Source of the DNA: Hymenopellis radicata
Taxonomy: Eukaryota > Basidiomycota > Agaricomycetes > Agaricales > Physalacriaceae
DNA length: 64,000 nt
Direction: 5' to 3'
NCBI GenBank assembly: GCA_015501595.1
Contig: JADNRX010000016.1
Location: 310,001 to 374,000, forward strand
The translations under genes were made by a program, and so were the position numbers. Each line of letters opens with the position of its first letter. Position 1 is the first letter of the stretch. The notes beneath the pieces are model-generated. The model made no database searches and was not told the DNA's origin. It saw only the letters and a program-made list of their open reading frames with translations. Shown here piece by piece: positions 46,160 to 56,946 of the stretch.

Positions 46160-47457
46160 ATGGTCAACTTTGCCTCTGTCTTCATCGCTGTGTCCCTCGC
46201 TGTTCTCGCGGCAGCGCAGTCTCCGAGTCTCCTTCTGACGTCCCACCCGGATGCCGTCATGCTGGGCTCCGACCCCGACAGCAATTGGACTGTCGCGTAT
46301 GACCGCGACTTCAAGGAGGTCGCTCGCATGTATACGCCTTTCGAGAACCGCACCACGGCTGCTCCCGCCCCTGCTGCCCTCGGCGGAAAGTGCAGGGGGC
46401 TGAGCGTGGACGAGCTCAAACGCCGTTTGTCTTTCTATTACTTGAATCTTCCGTCTCAAAACCAGTTTCTTTTCAGTCCCTGCTTGGACTGCTATGGCCC
46501 AATATATCAGAACTACGTGGGGCGGTGGCAGCTATAACCTGTGGACCGCTTGGGTAAGTCGAATTTTAGACGTGGTCATACACCTAGCATTTACTGAGTT
46601 GCACTGACAGGATGGCGCGACAGAAGCGTGGATGTGCGTTGGGGACGACGTCGTTGATTTGCAGGCCACCGGTAAGCTTCGTCGACATTCCGCCCACCGA
46701 AAACTGATTCCCTCACAGGAAGCCCTGGTTGTACCATCAACACGGTCTCTACCGGAGGTATACTTGTTGGTACCAACGGTTCCGTGACTATTGGTGTAAC
46801 CTCGGGTTACATCTCTTCATCTGACTACACCGTCACGAGTATGTCGACATTTTTTTTGCGATTGTATGCCATCTCATCTCGGTCACAGAAAGCTCGACCA
46901 TCGGAATCAGCTACACGGCTACTCTTACGGTCGGTGTTCCCGACTTGATCAGCGGCAGTGGCTCGTGGACGGCTTCGGCACAGTTCACGAATCAAGACCA
47001 GTACAGGTGAGAGCTGTCGACTGTGCCAGCGTATGGTATAGACTCAACATCACTTTTACTAGCTTCAAAACCGAAATCAACAACCAAGTACAGCAGTCCG
47101 TCACCTTGAATGCCCCGAGTGGAAGCACGTGCTCGCTCACCGTGAGTCTCCATTGTACTGTGTTTCTATTTTCTCACAGGCTGTCCAGTATGAGTCTAAG
47201 ACGTGCCACGAAACTGTGAAGGGCAGAGTTCCGTACACCGGATCTGGCTGGCTCCGTGTCGGGTTCAACGAACGCACGCAAGGTCATTACTACTGTGAGT
47301 ATACACTTTTTTTCATGACATTGATTGCCCACTCACTCACATTGTAGGGCATGTTTTGATTGACAACCAGCCCTACAACACCAGGACCTCCTACAGTGAG
47401 TTCACGGGGTCCGTCAATGCCCACAGCAAATCTCGTTACAGTGGTCATTGCACCTGA
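46160..47457 (+). CDS. Secreted protein with aerolysin/ETX-MTX2-like features
   Basis: Signal peptide (MVNFASVFIAVSLAVLAAAQ), an N-terminal region with KCRGLSVDELKRLPAWTAM, and a Ser/Thr/Gly-rich beta-strand body. Segments such as SGSWTASAQFTNQDQ, QQSVTLNAPSGSTCSLT and GWLRVGFNERTQGHYYW, ending in SEFTGSV, resemble the long beta-hairpin domain of aerolysin-fold proteins. This is fold-level, by-eye similarity, so whether it forms pores is not known; fungal relatives include lectins and defence proteins. Eight short introns, all consistent, no damage. Six or more Cys suggest disulfides. TATA-like box at 46108-46116. Confidence 0.6.
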
Positions 47458-47786
47458 ATCTACTTCGCTTGAAAGGACTGTCTTTCTTTTTACTTGCTTT
47501 TACTCCTTCTGCTTCGACTTGGCTGTTGTCTAGATATGTTCTGTAGTCTTCAATAAATCTGCTGTTTTGCACAGGATGTCATAAGTACTGATTGCAGAAA
47601 GTGGTACCGCCACGACAATGCCAATAAATAATATAAGCTGTCCATGCCCAGGGGCGTAAGTAGAGCTGAAAGAAGTCGATGACTAGTCGTCGTCGTGTTT
47701 ATCCTTCCAGTGGTGCTTATCATGTCAAGTCTGAATACGCCGGCGTTAGCGGAAACACGTTAAACGCAAGGTTATATGCGTACCAC
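47458..47786. other. Intergenic (3' flanks of convergent genes)
   Basis: 3' ends of the aerolysin-like gene (plus) and small secreted protein copy 2 (minus). No gene seen. Confidence 0.5.
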
Positions 47787-47912
47787 CTAAGTTGCCTTCA
47801 AGTTGTCTACAGGGGGCTCTTGCGGGCCTGGGCTTTTAACTTGGCCAGCGCCAAAGGGGGCTGCGAGAGTGATCGCGGAGAGCGCCAAGACGTAGAGTAC
47901 GTTGACCAACAT
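47787..47912 (-). CDS. Small secreted protein (41 aa), copy 2
   Basis: Single-exon frame on the minus strand. The signal peptide MLVNVLYVLALSAITLAA differs from that of the 23668 gene at only three or four positions. The mature part is about 23 residues (FGAGQVKSPGPQEPPVDN...), Pro-rich, and not like the basic tail of copy 1. About 300 bp upstream (47913-48095) is also homologous to the copy 1 upstream region, including a CTCCAACAAG motif before the ATG. The truncated, changed mature part may reflect a frameshifted 3' end or real divergence. Confidence 0.55.
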   Translation of the reverse strand: MLVNVLYVLALSAITLAAPFGAGQVKSPGPQEPPVDNLKAT

Positions 47913-48562
47913 GTTTGCAGAGGCTTGTTGGAGGAGTGGGAAGGATGTCGACCAGACTAACTGTTCAGTGCTTAAATACGCGGCGTGCGTGAACATTGCG
48001 CCGACTGAGGCGTCGAAAATACATGAAATGTCTTGCGCTGTTGTGGAGGAGACAAAACTGTCGGAGGTGACAGGACGGACTGAGGAGCGATGGGACACGC
48101 CGACACATAGGTCTCACCAACTACCTGTCTCAGCCCTTGGAAGTCGGGCGCAGGTTGTGCCGTGTGCGTCTTGGTGGGGTAGAAGAATTAACTAAACGTC
48201 TGTCCTGAGGAGAAGTGCTTCCTTCCGAGAAATTCAGCCGTTAGCAAGAGCCGCTGATGATCTCTCTGGATTGTCCTACAACGATATCAGCACTTTGAGC
48301 ATGTAGACAGCATGGAAGACAGGTACCAAGTAATACTGTACGATGACCAAGAAGAGAAACGAACGCCGTGGGATTCAGGTCGCCCCCCAAATCGATCAAC
48401 TTGGTACCAGGGGAGCGTTGCGGGTGCCCACAGATTGACCTTGTGAGGTAAAACAATCACTCATGCGTTCGAGGTGGATACAGCGATGTTCATGCATATG
48501 GAAAGCAAATAATAATATCAAGGTGCTATAATGTATAAGTCATGCAAAAGTGTGCAGAGGGA
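47913..48562. other. Duplicated promoter of small secreted protein, then intergenic
   Basis: 47913-48095 is the conserved upstream region shared with the copy 1 gene. The rest, to the 3' end of the Whi5-like gene, has no recognised feature. Confidence 0.5.
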
Positions 48563-49418
48563 TCACCCCACATCGGTCGTCAAACTCGTCGGGACGTCCC
48601 CCATGCTTCCTCTGGATGAGAAACTCCCAAAGCTCCTGGAAGTACGCCCAGTTGAATGAGTCGACCAAAACGAATCATATGTCAGACTGGTCTGCCCACC
48701 GGGTGCAGTGCCGCTTTGCTTCGAGACGGATGGGTGTTTTGGCGTCAATGTCGGAGAAGGCCAAGGCTTCTGATGCGGGGATATGTTAGAGAAGGATGTT
48801 GAGAGGGGCGCTTGTTGCTACTTACCATCTGAGTTTTGAGAGGATCGGGAGACGGGCCGCTGGCATGAGGTGGAGGTGTGACCCTGATTGTAGGTTTGGT
48901 TGGGAGAGGAAGACTGTCTGGAGGGAATGGTGAGGGCTGCAAAGGCGATACAGAGGGAGGAGGCGTGAAGGAAGCAGATGAGATGGCAGGCAAATCTGGT
49001 AGGGCACTGGGGCCGGCGGTAGGCATTTCTACGTCGTCGGCCGGGAGCGTCGGTTGGCGGGACAATGTGGATTTAAAGGACAAGGCGGACTGTATTGGTG
49101 CTGGTGAGGGCGTATCATTGATATAAACGTTCGAAGAATCACGAGCGGTCGTGGTGGTGGTCAAGTTTGCAGATGAAGATGGTGGTGGCTTCCCTCCCCG
49201 AGCATGTGAGAGGTGAAAGTAGAGATTTTCGACTTCATTGAGTCTTTGTTTTGTCTGTAAATGGGCGCTTGAATGAAGATTTGACTTGAATATATACAGT
49301 GGCGTACCCAGCCATGTTCGACCTTTAATTTTGCATACTGCAGCCGCATCTGGAGCTGCCGAGAAAGCTGCGTTACATTCAGACGCCAAACGTGGGCCAA
49401 ATGAGGATCCTCGTACAT
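48563..49418 (-). CDS. Whi5/Nrm1-like Ser/Pro-rich protein (putative G1/S repressor)
   Basis: Starts MYEDPHLAHVW, then QLSRQLQMRLQYAKLKVEHG, an intron, and TKQRLNEVENLYFHL. The LQxRLQxAxxKVxxGW pattern with a following LNEVE resembles the short Whi5/Nrm1 motif that binds SBF/MBF or E2F-type factors. The remainder is low-complexity Ser/Pro/Thr with many SP/TP dipeptides (possible CDK sites), ending after another intron in SSRGSMGDVPTSLTTDVG. Three exons: 49418-49307, about 49255-48830, and about 48775-48563. The longer open frame upstream of 49418 is a different phase and lacks an ATG that joins. The assignment rests on one short motif. Confidence 0.55.
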
Positions 49419-50373
49419 GCATTGCCCGAGCTCTGTCTATCGGATGGGTCCGTTTCTTTTCGTCATTGTTTGCGTTTGCAATCCCCTGTGAGAGAGTCGC
49501 CACCATAAGATATCCACTGAGAGGCACGGAATGAGCGGTTTGCTGCACCGACTGCACTTTTGCGTACCAGTGGCTACGGCGGGAGGGAGAGGAGAAAATG
49601 AAGGCCCTTGTACTGGAAAGAGGAAATCTTGCTTCCTGCGCGGCGGCCCGAAATATTCCAACACGTGTCGATCAGGCAAAGCGCGTGAGTCACGTGATCT
49701 ACAGTACCTCGGGCCTCGGCCCTTGCTGTTTTGAAGCCTCTTGAGTCTTGACGTTCGTCGTTTCCTGCAAGTTCCTGCATGTCTTGTCCAATCTCCAGTA
49801 CTACTTGAACTCCACCTCGAACCAGTTAGCTCTCGTTGCCATGAACAACGCGTTTCATTGGGCAACGAAAGGCGAAGCCAACCGGTGGACAGATGTGGTG
49901 AAAGCGTCGCGTAACCTGCCATTCACGGTCTCAAGAGGGCTCGAAATGCATCTATTGACGCCCAAGTATGTGGGTAGCTACATGACGTTGGTTCGCACTG
50001 GCTCATGCGAAAGACCGGCTCTGATAAACTTTACCTGTTGCATGGTAGAGCCTAGGAAGAAGGGAAAACCTGAAGCGTATTCTCAAGCTTAGGGCATGTC
50101 CTACCTAATAGTCAAGTTGATTGGCAAGAACGATGATAGTCGACTGGCTGTTATTTAACCTCAGGATGGTGGGTGAGTACGTCCTACCGAGCGACGGTGG
50201 GGGGCGGCGTCGCGATAGACATTGGTGGTGGTAGCGAAGAAAGCAGGGCGTCTAGCGTTCGGCGATATCGATCTGGAAGGTCCGTGCCATGCCTGCCCAG
50301 TGCCTGCCGGATTTTGGTGCTGATCGAGACCTGTGCTTAGAGATAACTCAGATCTTGCTTTTCTACTTCCACC
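49419..50373. other. Intergenic, no gene seen
   Basis: Divergent promoter region between the Whi5-like gene and the dioxygenase gene. Open frames on both strands have no motif I recognise. Confidence 0.45.
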
Positions 50374-51051
50374 ATGCCTCTACTGCCCCCAATAAACTTT
50401 CCAAAATGGCTGGAAGAAAACAAAGGGCTTCTTCGGCCGCCTGTGAACAATTTCTGCCTCTACAAGGGCGGGGATTTCATTGTCATGGCCGTCGGAGGTC
50501 CGAACGAGAGGAAGGACTATCATATCAACGAGACGGAGGTTTGTAGTGACCATCAACATAAAATGTGCATCTCACGTTGTCTCCCAGGAGTGGTTTTACC
50601 AATACAAAGGTGGAATGCTTCTCAGAACAGTGGACGATGGCGCGTTTAGAGACATACGCATTGAAGAAGGTGAAATGTTTCTCCTTCCAGGTACGCATTC
50701 TAGCGTTCGCCTATGTGGACGAGTAATTGACGCGTGTATCAGGGAACACTCCACATAACCCGATACGCTTTGCGAACACTATCGGCGTCGTGATTGAGCG
50801 GGAGCGTCCTGCCGAATCACTCGGTGAGTCAATCTATCTGAATACATCTGCATGTCCTGAGATCATTTTTCAAAGATCGCCTGCGTTGGTACTGCGAGAA
50901 GGGCTCTCACCCTGAGCCTACGGTCATCTACGAAGAATCCTTCCACTGCTACGACCTTGGTACGCAACTGAAGCCTGTCATTGAAAAGTGGATGGTAAGC
51001 GAAGAGATTCGAACATGCAAGGCCTGCGGGAAAGTTGCTGATGCTAAGTGA
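50374..51051 (+). CDS. bna1: 3-hydroxyanthranilate 3,4-dioxygenase
   Basis: Cytosolic Fe(II) cupin enzyme of the kynurenine pathway; opens the ring of 3-hydroxyanthranilate on the way to quinolinate and NAD+. Starts [17 protein letters not shown]. The metal/substrate region reads [20 protein letters not shown] and the second cupin part [20 protein letters not shown]. The C-terminus has [18 protein letters not shown] followed by CKACGK, a rubredoxin-like Cys pair; two more Cys (YCEKG, FHC) lie upstream. Length about 175 aa fits fungal HAAO. Four exons, all intact. No other kynurenine genes adjoin it. Confidence 0.93.
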
Positions 51052-51431
51052 TATATGTCTTCATATATGATATGTTTATGGATAACTGTATTGGGGAGAG
51101 ACTGACAGAAGTACTTGATGTAAGTTTTCGGCTACTTATACTCAGTGTCACTGACCACGACCCATGTCCATTCTTGTGCAGCTTACTTGTTCCCCTTTGC
51201 ACTGGCATTTTCTAGGCGTGCTCTATTCCAGCATGCCTCCTTAGGATACTGGGTTGCTACATTCACCCCACTCACCCAATGTGCCTCAACGCGCTCATCT
51301 AGCGCAAGTGACACAAAACATTCGGGCCTAGAAGTACGGCTTCGTACACGCGCGTCTAACCGAACATTGTCATGTTTCCAGGCTCTATTGCTTATATATA
51401 ACGTCGACCGGGCTTTCGTTACTTGTACATC
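51052..51431. other. Intergenic; promoter of DUF3237-like gene 2
   Basis: No gene seen up to the conserved TATA/core promoter at 51392-51420 (TTATATATAACGTCGACCGG then GCTTTCGTTACT), shared with gene 1. Confidence 0.55.
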
Positions 51432-52153
51432 ATGTTTTTCCCCCCGGTCCTACTCTTTGCTTCCTTCCTTCAGCTCATTGCTCCCGTGCAGGCCGCGGCG
51501 CCAACGCTCACCCACCTATTCAATGGTACTCTCTTTCTCGAACCGGTCGCGGAGCTGGTTCCGGGACCCTTTGGTGGACGCTCCCTCATAACGTTCAATG
51601 GGTAGGTTCCTGCTCTCGAGGTATTCCTGGTGCTAATGCCATCCGTGTACATACGTGTAGCGGTACGCTGCTGCACCCGATCAACGGCAAGGTCATAGCG
51701 AACTTGATTCCTGGGCTCGGCGGAGAGCTGGGAGCGCTCGGCTCGAATAACGTCTTCTACCCTGATGCGCGCGCGGCTCTTCAGTGGGTGGATGATTCGA
51801 CGTACGGCTACCTTGAGATGCACGGGTCTGGGTTAGTTCGTCTCAGAGTCTCCATCGCAGTGTCTATGCTTATTCCCGAGTTACAGAAAATTTGGCGTGA
51901 AGGCGACCACTTATGCGTAAAGATTATGAAGATTCTGGGTTGGGCGGCTGGCTCATGGCGCTTTTTTAGACGCTTCGAGACTAATTCTCCATCTCGCGTT
52001 GCGTTGAACGGATTGTTCACGATCCTCAGACTTGATTTGTCTTCGCTCAGCCCGGCGACATTTGATATCTACTCCGTGGTGAGCCATCTGGATTTTAGCG
52101 TGCTTGATCTTCTGCATAATACACAAACGAAGGATGATATCATCGATAACTGA
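51432..52153 (+). CDS. Secreted DUF3237-like protein, copy 2
   Basis: Closest relative of copy 1. Signal peptide MFFPPVLLFASFLQLIAPVQ-A. Conserved blocks: PTLTHLFNGTLFLEPV, GPFGGRSLITFNG, LIPGLGGELGALGSNNVFYP, LQWVDDSTYGYLEMHGSG, KFGVKATTYARFET and LSPATFDIYSV, ending DDIIDN. Splice positions and phases match copy 1 at all four introns, and intron sequences are also alignable, so the duplication is fairly recent. It is not next to an F-box copy here; its 3' flank shares only a short stretch with copies 1 and 3. Function unknown. Confidence 0.75.
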
Positions 52154-52646
52154 CGTCTGACGTCCTGGACGTCAGATCGTCTCGAGAGGGTACTTTGTAA
52201 GATACGGACTTACTTACATTCTCACTTTCGTTATGGCAGACATCTCTTATCACATTGGCATCTGGGTCCCGCGAGGAGAGAAACTCAAGTGAGGGCAGCC
52301 CTCAATTGAGACCGGGAGTTATCGCCGCGGACTCGTGCTATACACGTTTCTTCGCTTGGAAGGACATCTTGCAGGTAGGCTTTATCCTATAGCCAATGGA
52401 CAACATGCACGCCTGTTCGGGCTTCTTAGTGCTTTCACTGCCACCGGCGCGCGCGCTCGCTATACCATCGAGAGGCTAGAAGGTAAACTTTGAGTGGCAC
52501 ACAACGCTAGCGATCGTGCCTCATACCACGCCCGTCCTTGTGGCGTTGAAGCAACTAGTACACATGATCCACCGGATAAATATCTGGAGCGCTGCACTAA
52601 GTAGAACTTCGTCCTGTCACTCTACCTTCTCTCGTCCGCTACCATC
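52154..52646. other. Intergenic, no gene seen
   Basis: Contains weak remnants of the copy 1 3' flank (GGCAGACATCTCT near 52237). No exon recognised before the dehydrogenase. Confidence 0.5.
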
Positions 52647-53888
52647 ATGTCGCCCCCGCTCGCCTGGCTGATCACTGGAACATCGTACCCAACCTCCATG
52701 CAATTTCTGATTCTTTCCTAATAACGGCTTCGGTTGTAGATCTGGCATAGGCCGCGAGCTCGTTCTCGCTGCTCTAGAAAGAGGCGACCACGTCATCGCC
52801 ACTGCTCGCTCAGCCTCCCTTTCCAACCTAGACGACCTGAAAGCCCTCGGCGCCAAAGTCCTTGAACTCGATGTTACTGCTCCCTTGGACTCTCTTCACG
52901 CAACTGCGCAGGCTGCGGCGGACCTCTATGGAAGAATTGACGTTCTTGTTAATAATGCTGGTGATTTGGTCTTCAGTTCAGAGTCGTCACCTACACCACT
53001 CAAACGCGACATTCGCAGGATATGTTCATACCGGTACGATCGAGGAAAGCACGTAAGCGCCATCCTTAGATCGTTGAACGTTACCCGATACTAATGAGAC
53101 GTAGACCACAGGAAACGTTCAACCAGTTTAAGTCAGTAGTTGACTCAATCTCGGCTGCAGATCGATGTTAACCTTGCTCCGGATTCACAGCACCAACGTA
53201 TTTGGAGCCATGAATGTCGCACGCGCCGTCCTGCCTTTCATGAGGGAAAAACGGTCTGGTACTGTTGTCTGGATTGGATCGCGTTTCGGATGGCAGTAAG
53301 TGAACTTCATACTACCAGTTCAAATCATTGAAATACTTCCAGTCCTTCGGCCGTTGCGATCGGGACTTACACTGCTAGCAAGTACGCGTTGAGAGGTAAC
53401 GAGCTATGAACACTTGCTTCGGTTATTCTTTACGAAGTTTCTAGGCATCTCCGAGAGTTTAGACCTCGAAATCTCCCCTCTTGGACTGCGAAGCATTTGT
53501 GTCGATTTTGGCTTCTTCCGAACTCTTATTATTTCAGACACAAAGCGTACTCCTTACATTCCGCGCATAGAGGACTACAAATCCTTTGCAACGCACGGGG
53601 ACGGGGTTATCAGAGGTCGGTTGTAGCTTGACTTTCTTAGCACGACAGTCCTGATGGTGTCGTTTGACAGCCACCAATTCCAAGCAGCCCGGCGATCCCC
53701 GTCGAGGGGCTCTAATCATCGTTGATGTCCTGCATGGAGAAGGCAGCGCTTCGGGGAAGACGATGCCGTCTTCGCTCTTGTTGGGAACGGATTGCTATGA
53801 GGCAGTCCAAGAGGAGTTGATGAAGGCATTGAAGAATCAAGATGAATGGGCTGACGTTACCAAGAGCACTGACATTCTAGCAGACTGA
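52647..53888 (+). CDS. Short-chain dehydrogenase/reductase
   Basis: NAD(P)-dependent oxidoreductase, Rossmann fold. Spliced exons give WLITGTSSGIGRELVL (TGxxxGIG), ATARS, DVLVNNAG, NVFGAMNVARAVLPFM, the active-site Ser in VVWIGSRFGW and YTASK (YxxxK). The substrate loop continues LGLRSICVDFGFFRT, and the C-terminal helices contain GDPRRGALIIVDVL. Length about 290 aa is normal. The first intron falls inside the GxxxGIG motif, and five further introns are GT-AG. The Arg in ATARS suggests NADPH preference, by analogy only. Substrate unknown. Confidence 0.88.
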
Positions 53889-54154
53889 GCATGTCTATAC
53901 TTCGTCGTTATGAAAACGCAATGTCTACCATCATTTATGACCGATCAAAACAGTCAAGCGGTGGCCGAGCGTTGCGGTACACCAAGCGAAGTTGTTTTCC
54001 CACGGACTCCGGAGGTTGTTTTCCCACCGAGTGTTGTGCTCGTTTTCGTCCCTACGAGCGTTGTCTTCCCGCCGACGCCTGAACCACTCTGTCCTCCACA
54101 AATTCTAATCACCGCAGATAACTTGTCGCTATCAAGGTCATGCTACCAAAGCCA

Positions 54155-54853
54155 TGAGAATAAAGTTTGAGTTGCGATCAGAACGTACCGCCACAGCGGA
54201 CAAAGCGTCGCACATAACCTTCTTGGTTTGATCGTTCGAGTTCTTGCAGTACGCATCCAAGCTATTCCCAAAATCGCTGCCCGCCGCGTCAAGTTTCTTC
54301 GTCGATGCGCACGCCGTCGTCTGCTTTCGATTGAGGAAGGCCAAGTGCAAGAGAAACAGACACTTGGATACTTACATGATCCGACTGGTCGTCCTTTTTA
54401 ACATGTTGAGCGCCTTGGCACCTGTTGGTGTAAAAGTTGGTCCCCTGCCAGTGGTTATGCATCCAAATCAACATCCGGTGGAGAGAGGGAAACGGTACCA
54501 AAAGTTCATTGAGAAGTCCACGAACAATGTCAAGAATTTCCGTCAAAGTGCTGCGCTCCTCCTTGTTGTTCATGTAAGCACAGAGCGGCTGGGCTGTCTC
54601 GGTGCTTGGGTTCTCGCAAAAGGACTTGTACGCGTCCCCGGAGCCCAGCTTTAGGGTGTTGAGTTCCCTAACGTGGGATTTCCACTGAGCCGGGCAGGCC
54701 GACACGTCCGAGCCTCTTTCGTGGCGCTAAGTTCCTGCCCTCAACTCTGAACAAAGGGGGAACAAACAGGTTACTAACGAAGCTCTCCACGGTAGGTGTT
54801 GCTTTTGCCATTGAGATGGCGAGAAGGGTCGTGAATAGAACGCTGTAGTGCAT
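54155..54853 (-). CDS. Small secreted Cys-containing protein (3' end uncertain)
   Basis: Exon 1 (54853-54779) is a signal peptide, MHYSVLFTTLLAISMAKA. Exon 2 from 54726 reads RGSDVSACPAQWKSHVREL, GDAYKSFCENP and AQPLCAYMNNK. After a long intron (about 54560-54330) another exon gives ACASTKKLDAAGSDFGNSLD, AYCKNSNDQTKKVMCDALSA, which looks like a second copy of the same C-x(~20)-C-x(~12)-C unit. The end after about 54190 is not resolved. The intron contains sequence repeated at 59165-59280. No family recognised. Confidence 0.5.
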
Positions 54854-55425
54854 CTTGAGAGATGAAGGTACTAAGTCGAGAAGGACAGTTTGCTGGGGTG
54901 TGGACGGTGAAACATTTCAGTGACTTACCTTGCTTTATATCCCGACACCGTGAGGAAGTGAGCAAGCCGCAAAGCAGCTCGGACAGGGAGAATTCGTTCA
55001 ATGCAATGAAGATCAACGCGCTGGCTACAGATGAAGGGCAAGGCATATGTCAGCGGACACGCAACTGACTCACGCAGGCACGTTCCTTCTTTCGCGATGC
55101 CTGCAGTCGTCGCGGTATCAGGCGCGCTCCTCATCAGTGTCGGCAAAAAAAGAGTTGTTCTTCTAATAAGTAATGTACCACGTTGGCTTGTGGTCCGAGC
55201 AACGCCAGAGAAACATAGATCCTGACATAAAAAATGTGAGCAGTGCGTAGTACTTGCCGAAAGTCTTGCTTAGTTCCAGCCCATTGACATGTTGGTGTGC
55301 ACACACCGGTATATAAAACCACTCCACTACAACGCTCGTAAAAAGTAAAGTCCATGCTAAAAAGCCGAAACATCTATCATCATCATCTATCATAATCAAC
55401 CACTCTGGCGTGCTTCATCCAAATC
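54854..55425. other. Intergenic with repeat fragment
   Basis: 55028-55200 is a diverged copy of the 200-bp segment found downstream of F-box copies B and C (25725-25925, 59288-59480). No gene seen in the rest. Confidence 0.55.
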
Positions 55426-56081
55426 TCAGTTGGTAAAGAAGTCGAATTTCTGGCAAGCACCGCTGTTGGTGACATAGCCGGGACTCTTGGCGTCAGGTCC
55501 AACGGCGACACATCCGCCGTTGAGGCCAGACGAACGGATGATGCACTGAGAAGCGACTCTGCCGTGGATTCCCGAAATACCGGTAGCGCAAGTGTCACAC
55601 TGAACGGTCCAGATCTGGTCACTGCACAACAAATTGTTAGTGCTACTGACTGGGAAAATGTATGGGAAGATACTAACGGGGCGTTACCACTGTCAGAGGC
55701 CTTGTCGAGGAGGATACTGCCGTCAACACGGGCAGAGACAGCGAGGTTGTTGTTGGCGACATCCCTAGGTATCAAGATGAGAACGCAAGAAGTAATATGA
55801 GAGGATGGAGAAACACGTACTTGATGATGTAGCCAACGACGGGCTGACCAGTCTGCTGGAAGTGCCAGTCGACTGCATTGGCACCTCGGAAGCTGCTAGA
55901 GATGACGGGCGCGAGCGCATTGGCAGCGGAAGGACCGAATTCCAATGAGCAGAACGAATCCACGACGCGGAGACCCGCGCCCTCAAAGTTGGGCGAGCAG
56001 CTGGACCCGCCACGCGCGGCCAAGGGAGAGGCAGAGGCGAAAGCAGCAATGGAAAGAGCAACGATGGATGAAGCGAACATG
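55426..56081 (-). CDS. Small secreted Cys-rich protein, possibly beta-trefoil
   Basis: Signal peptide MFASSIVALSIAAFASASPL followed by a likely Kex-type AAR site. Mature part: SCSPNFEGAGLRVVDSFCSL, VDWHFQQTGQPVVGYIIK, then in later exons DVANNNLAVSARVDGSILLD, QIWTVQCDTC, VASQCIIRSS and GGCVAVG. Eight Cys are visible. The repeated W.f/.vdGsi/QIWTVQC spacing recalls ricin-B-like beta-trefoils, but no QxW repeat is certain. Three exons, intact. A TATA box (TATAAAAG on the minus strand) lies near 56207-56215, giving a leader of about 130 nt. Confidence 0.65.
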
Positions 56082-56946
56082 TTGAACAAAAAGTTGATGA
56101 AAAAAACAAAAATAAAAGTTGAAAAGGATCAGTTTTCGAAGAAGAAGAAAGGTGATCAAAAGGTGGTGAAGAAAGTGAATGAGGATATCAAGGAGGAGGA
56201 GGGAAGGCTTTTATACCTCGAGGCTTGAGCCCACCTTAGGGAACGCAAGACATCTGTGGGCGAGACAGCTATCACTTGTTTCGGAACGAGGACGGGGGTG
56301 GTTTGCGCGGTGTGCGGGGTTTGAGAGTCTCAAGCGGTCGATACAACAGAACCTAAGGCATATTCTACGTTCGGGATGGATGGAGAGACTAAGAGACCAA
56401 AATGTGAGTGAGCCGAGAACCAAAGATATATTCTGCTTATACGTACGACGAGGTGAAGACTCAAGAGTACCGATGCCGGCCTGCCGGGCAGAAGTTGATA
56501 CTCCGCTTAAAATACGAACCCTCAGCGTTTCCGGGATTCCCGACTTGTTCCTACTAATCAAATGCTCACGCTGCGTATAGCTTCAAGAACATCCTGTGCT
56601 CGTCAATCCTAGAAGGAGGACAGCTTCGACACGCTTTCTGGCGCGTTCTAGAGCACGGCATGCTCAGACCGCTACCCGCCTACTTTGGACATAGAATCAC
56701 CGCGCTCGGGTTCAGTTCAGCGCTTTTGTGATTTCTGCAAAGCTTCGATCCGCCATCAGTCACCTGATGGATGGGCTCTCTTCTCCCGAAGTCATTTTCT
56801 GACAACTGTGGGACTTCGCCTTCTCAAAGTCGGCGTCGAGCTTGGCCTGGTGATGATTTGAATGTGTTCATTGTTCTGGCCATGTCATTGAATACGACAC
56901 TGATAAGCTCGATGTCTATTCGCGTCCCATATTGCCTTCGTCCCCC
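56082..56946. other. Divergent promoter region
   Basis: Lies between the small secreted protein (minus) and the amino-acid permease (plus). A TATA box for the former is at about 56207-56215. No other gene recognised. Confidence 0.5.

Noticed and set aside
49437..49922. 161-aa minus-strand frame upstream of the Whi5-like gene
   Set aside because: No motif and no acceptable splice into the downstream gene, whose own ATG at 49418 starts the conserved region.
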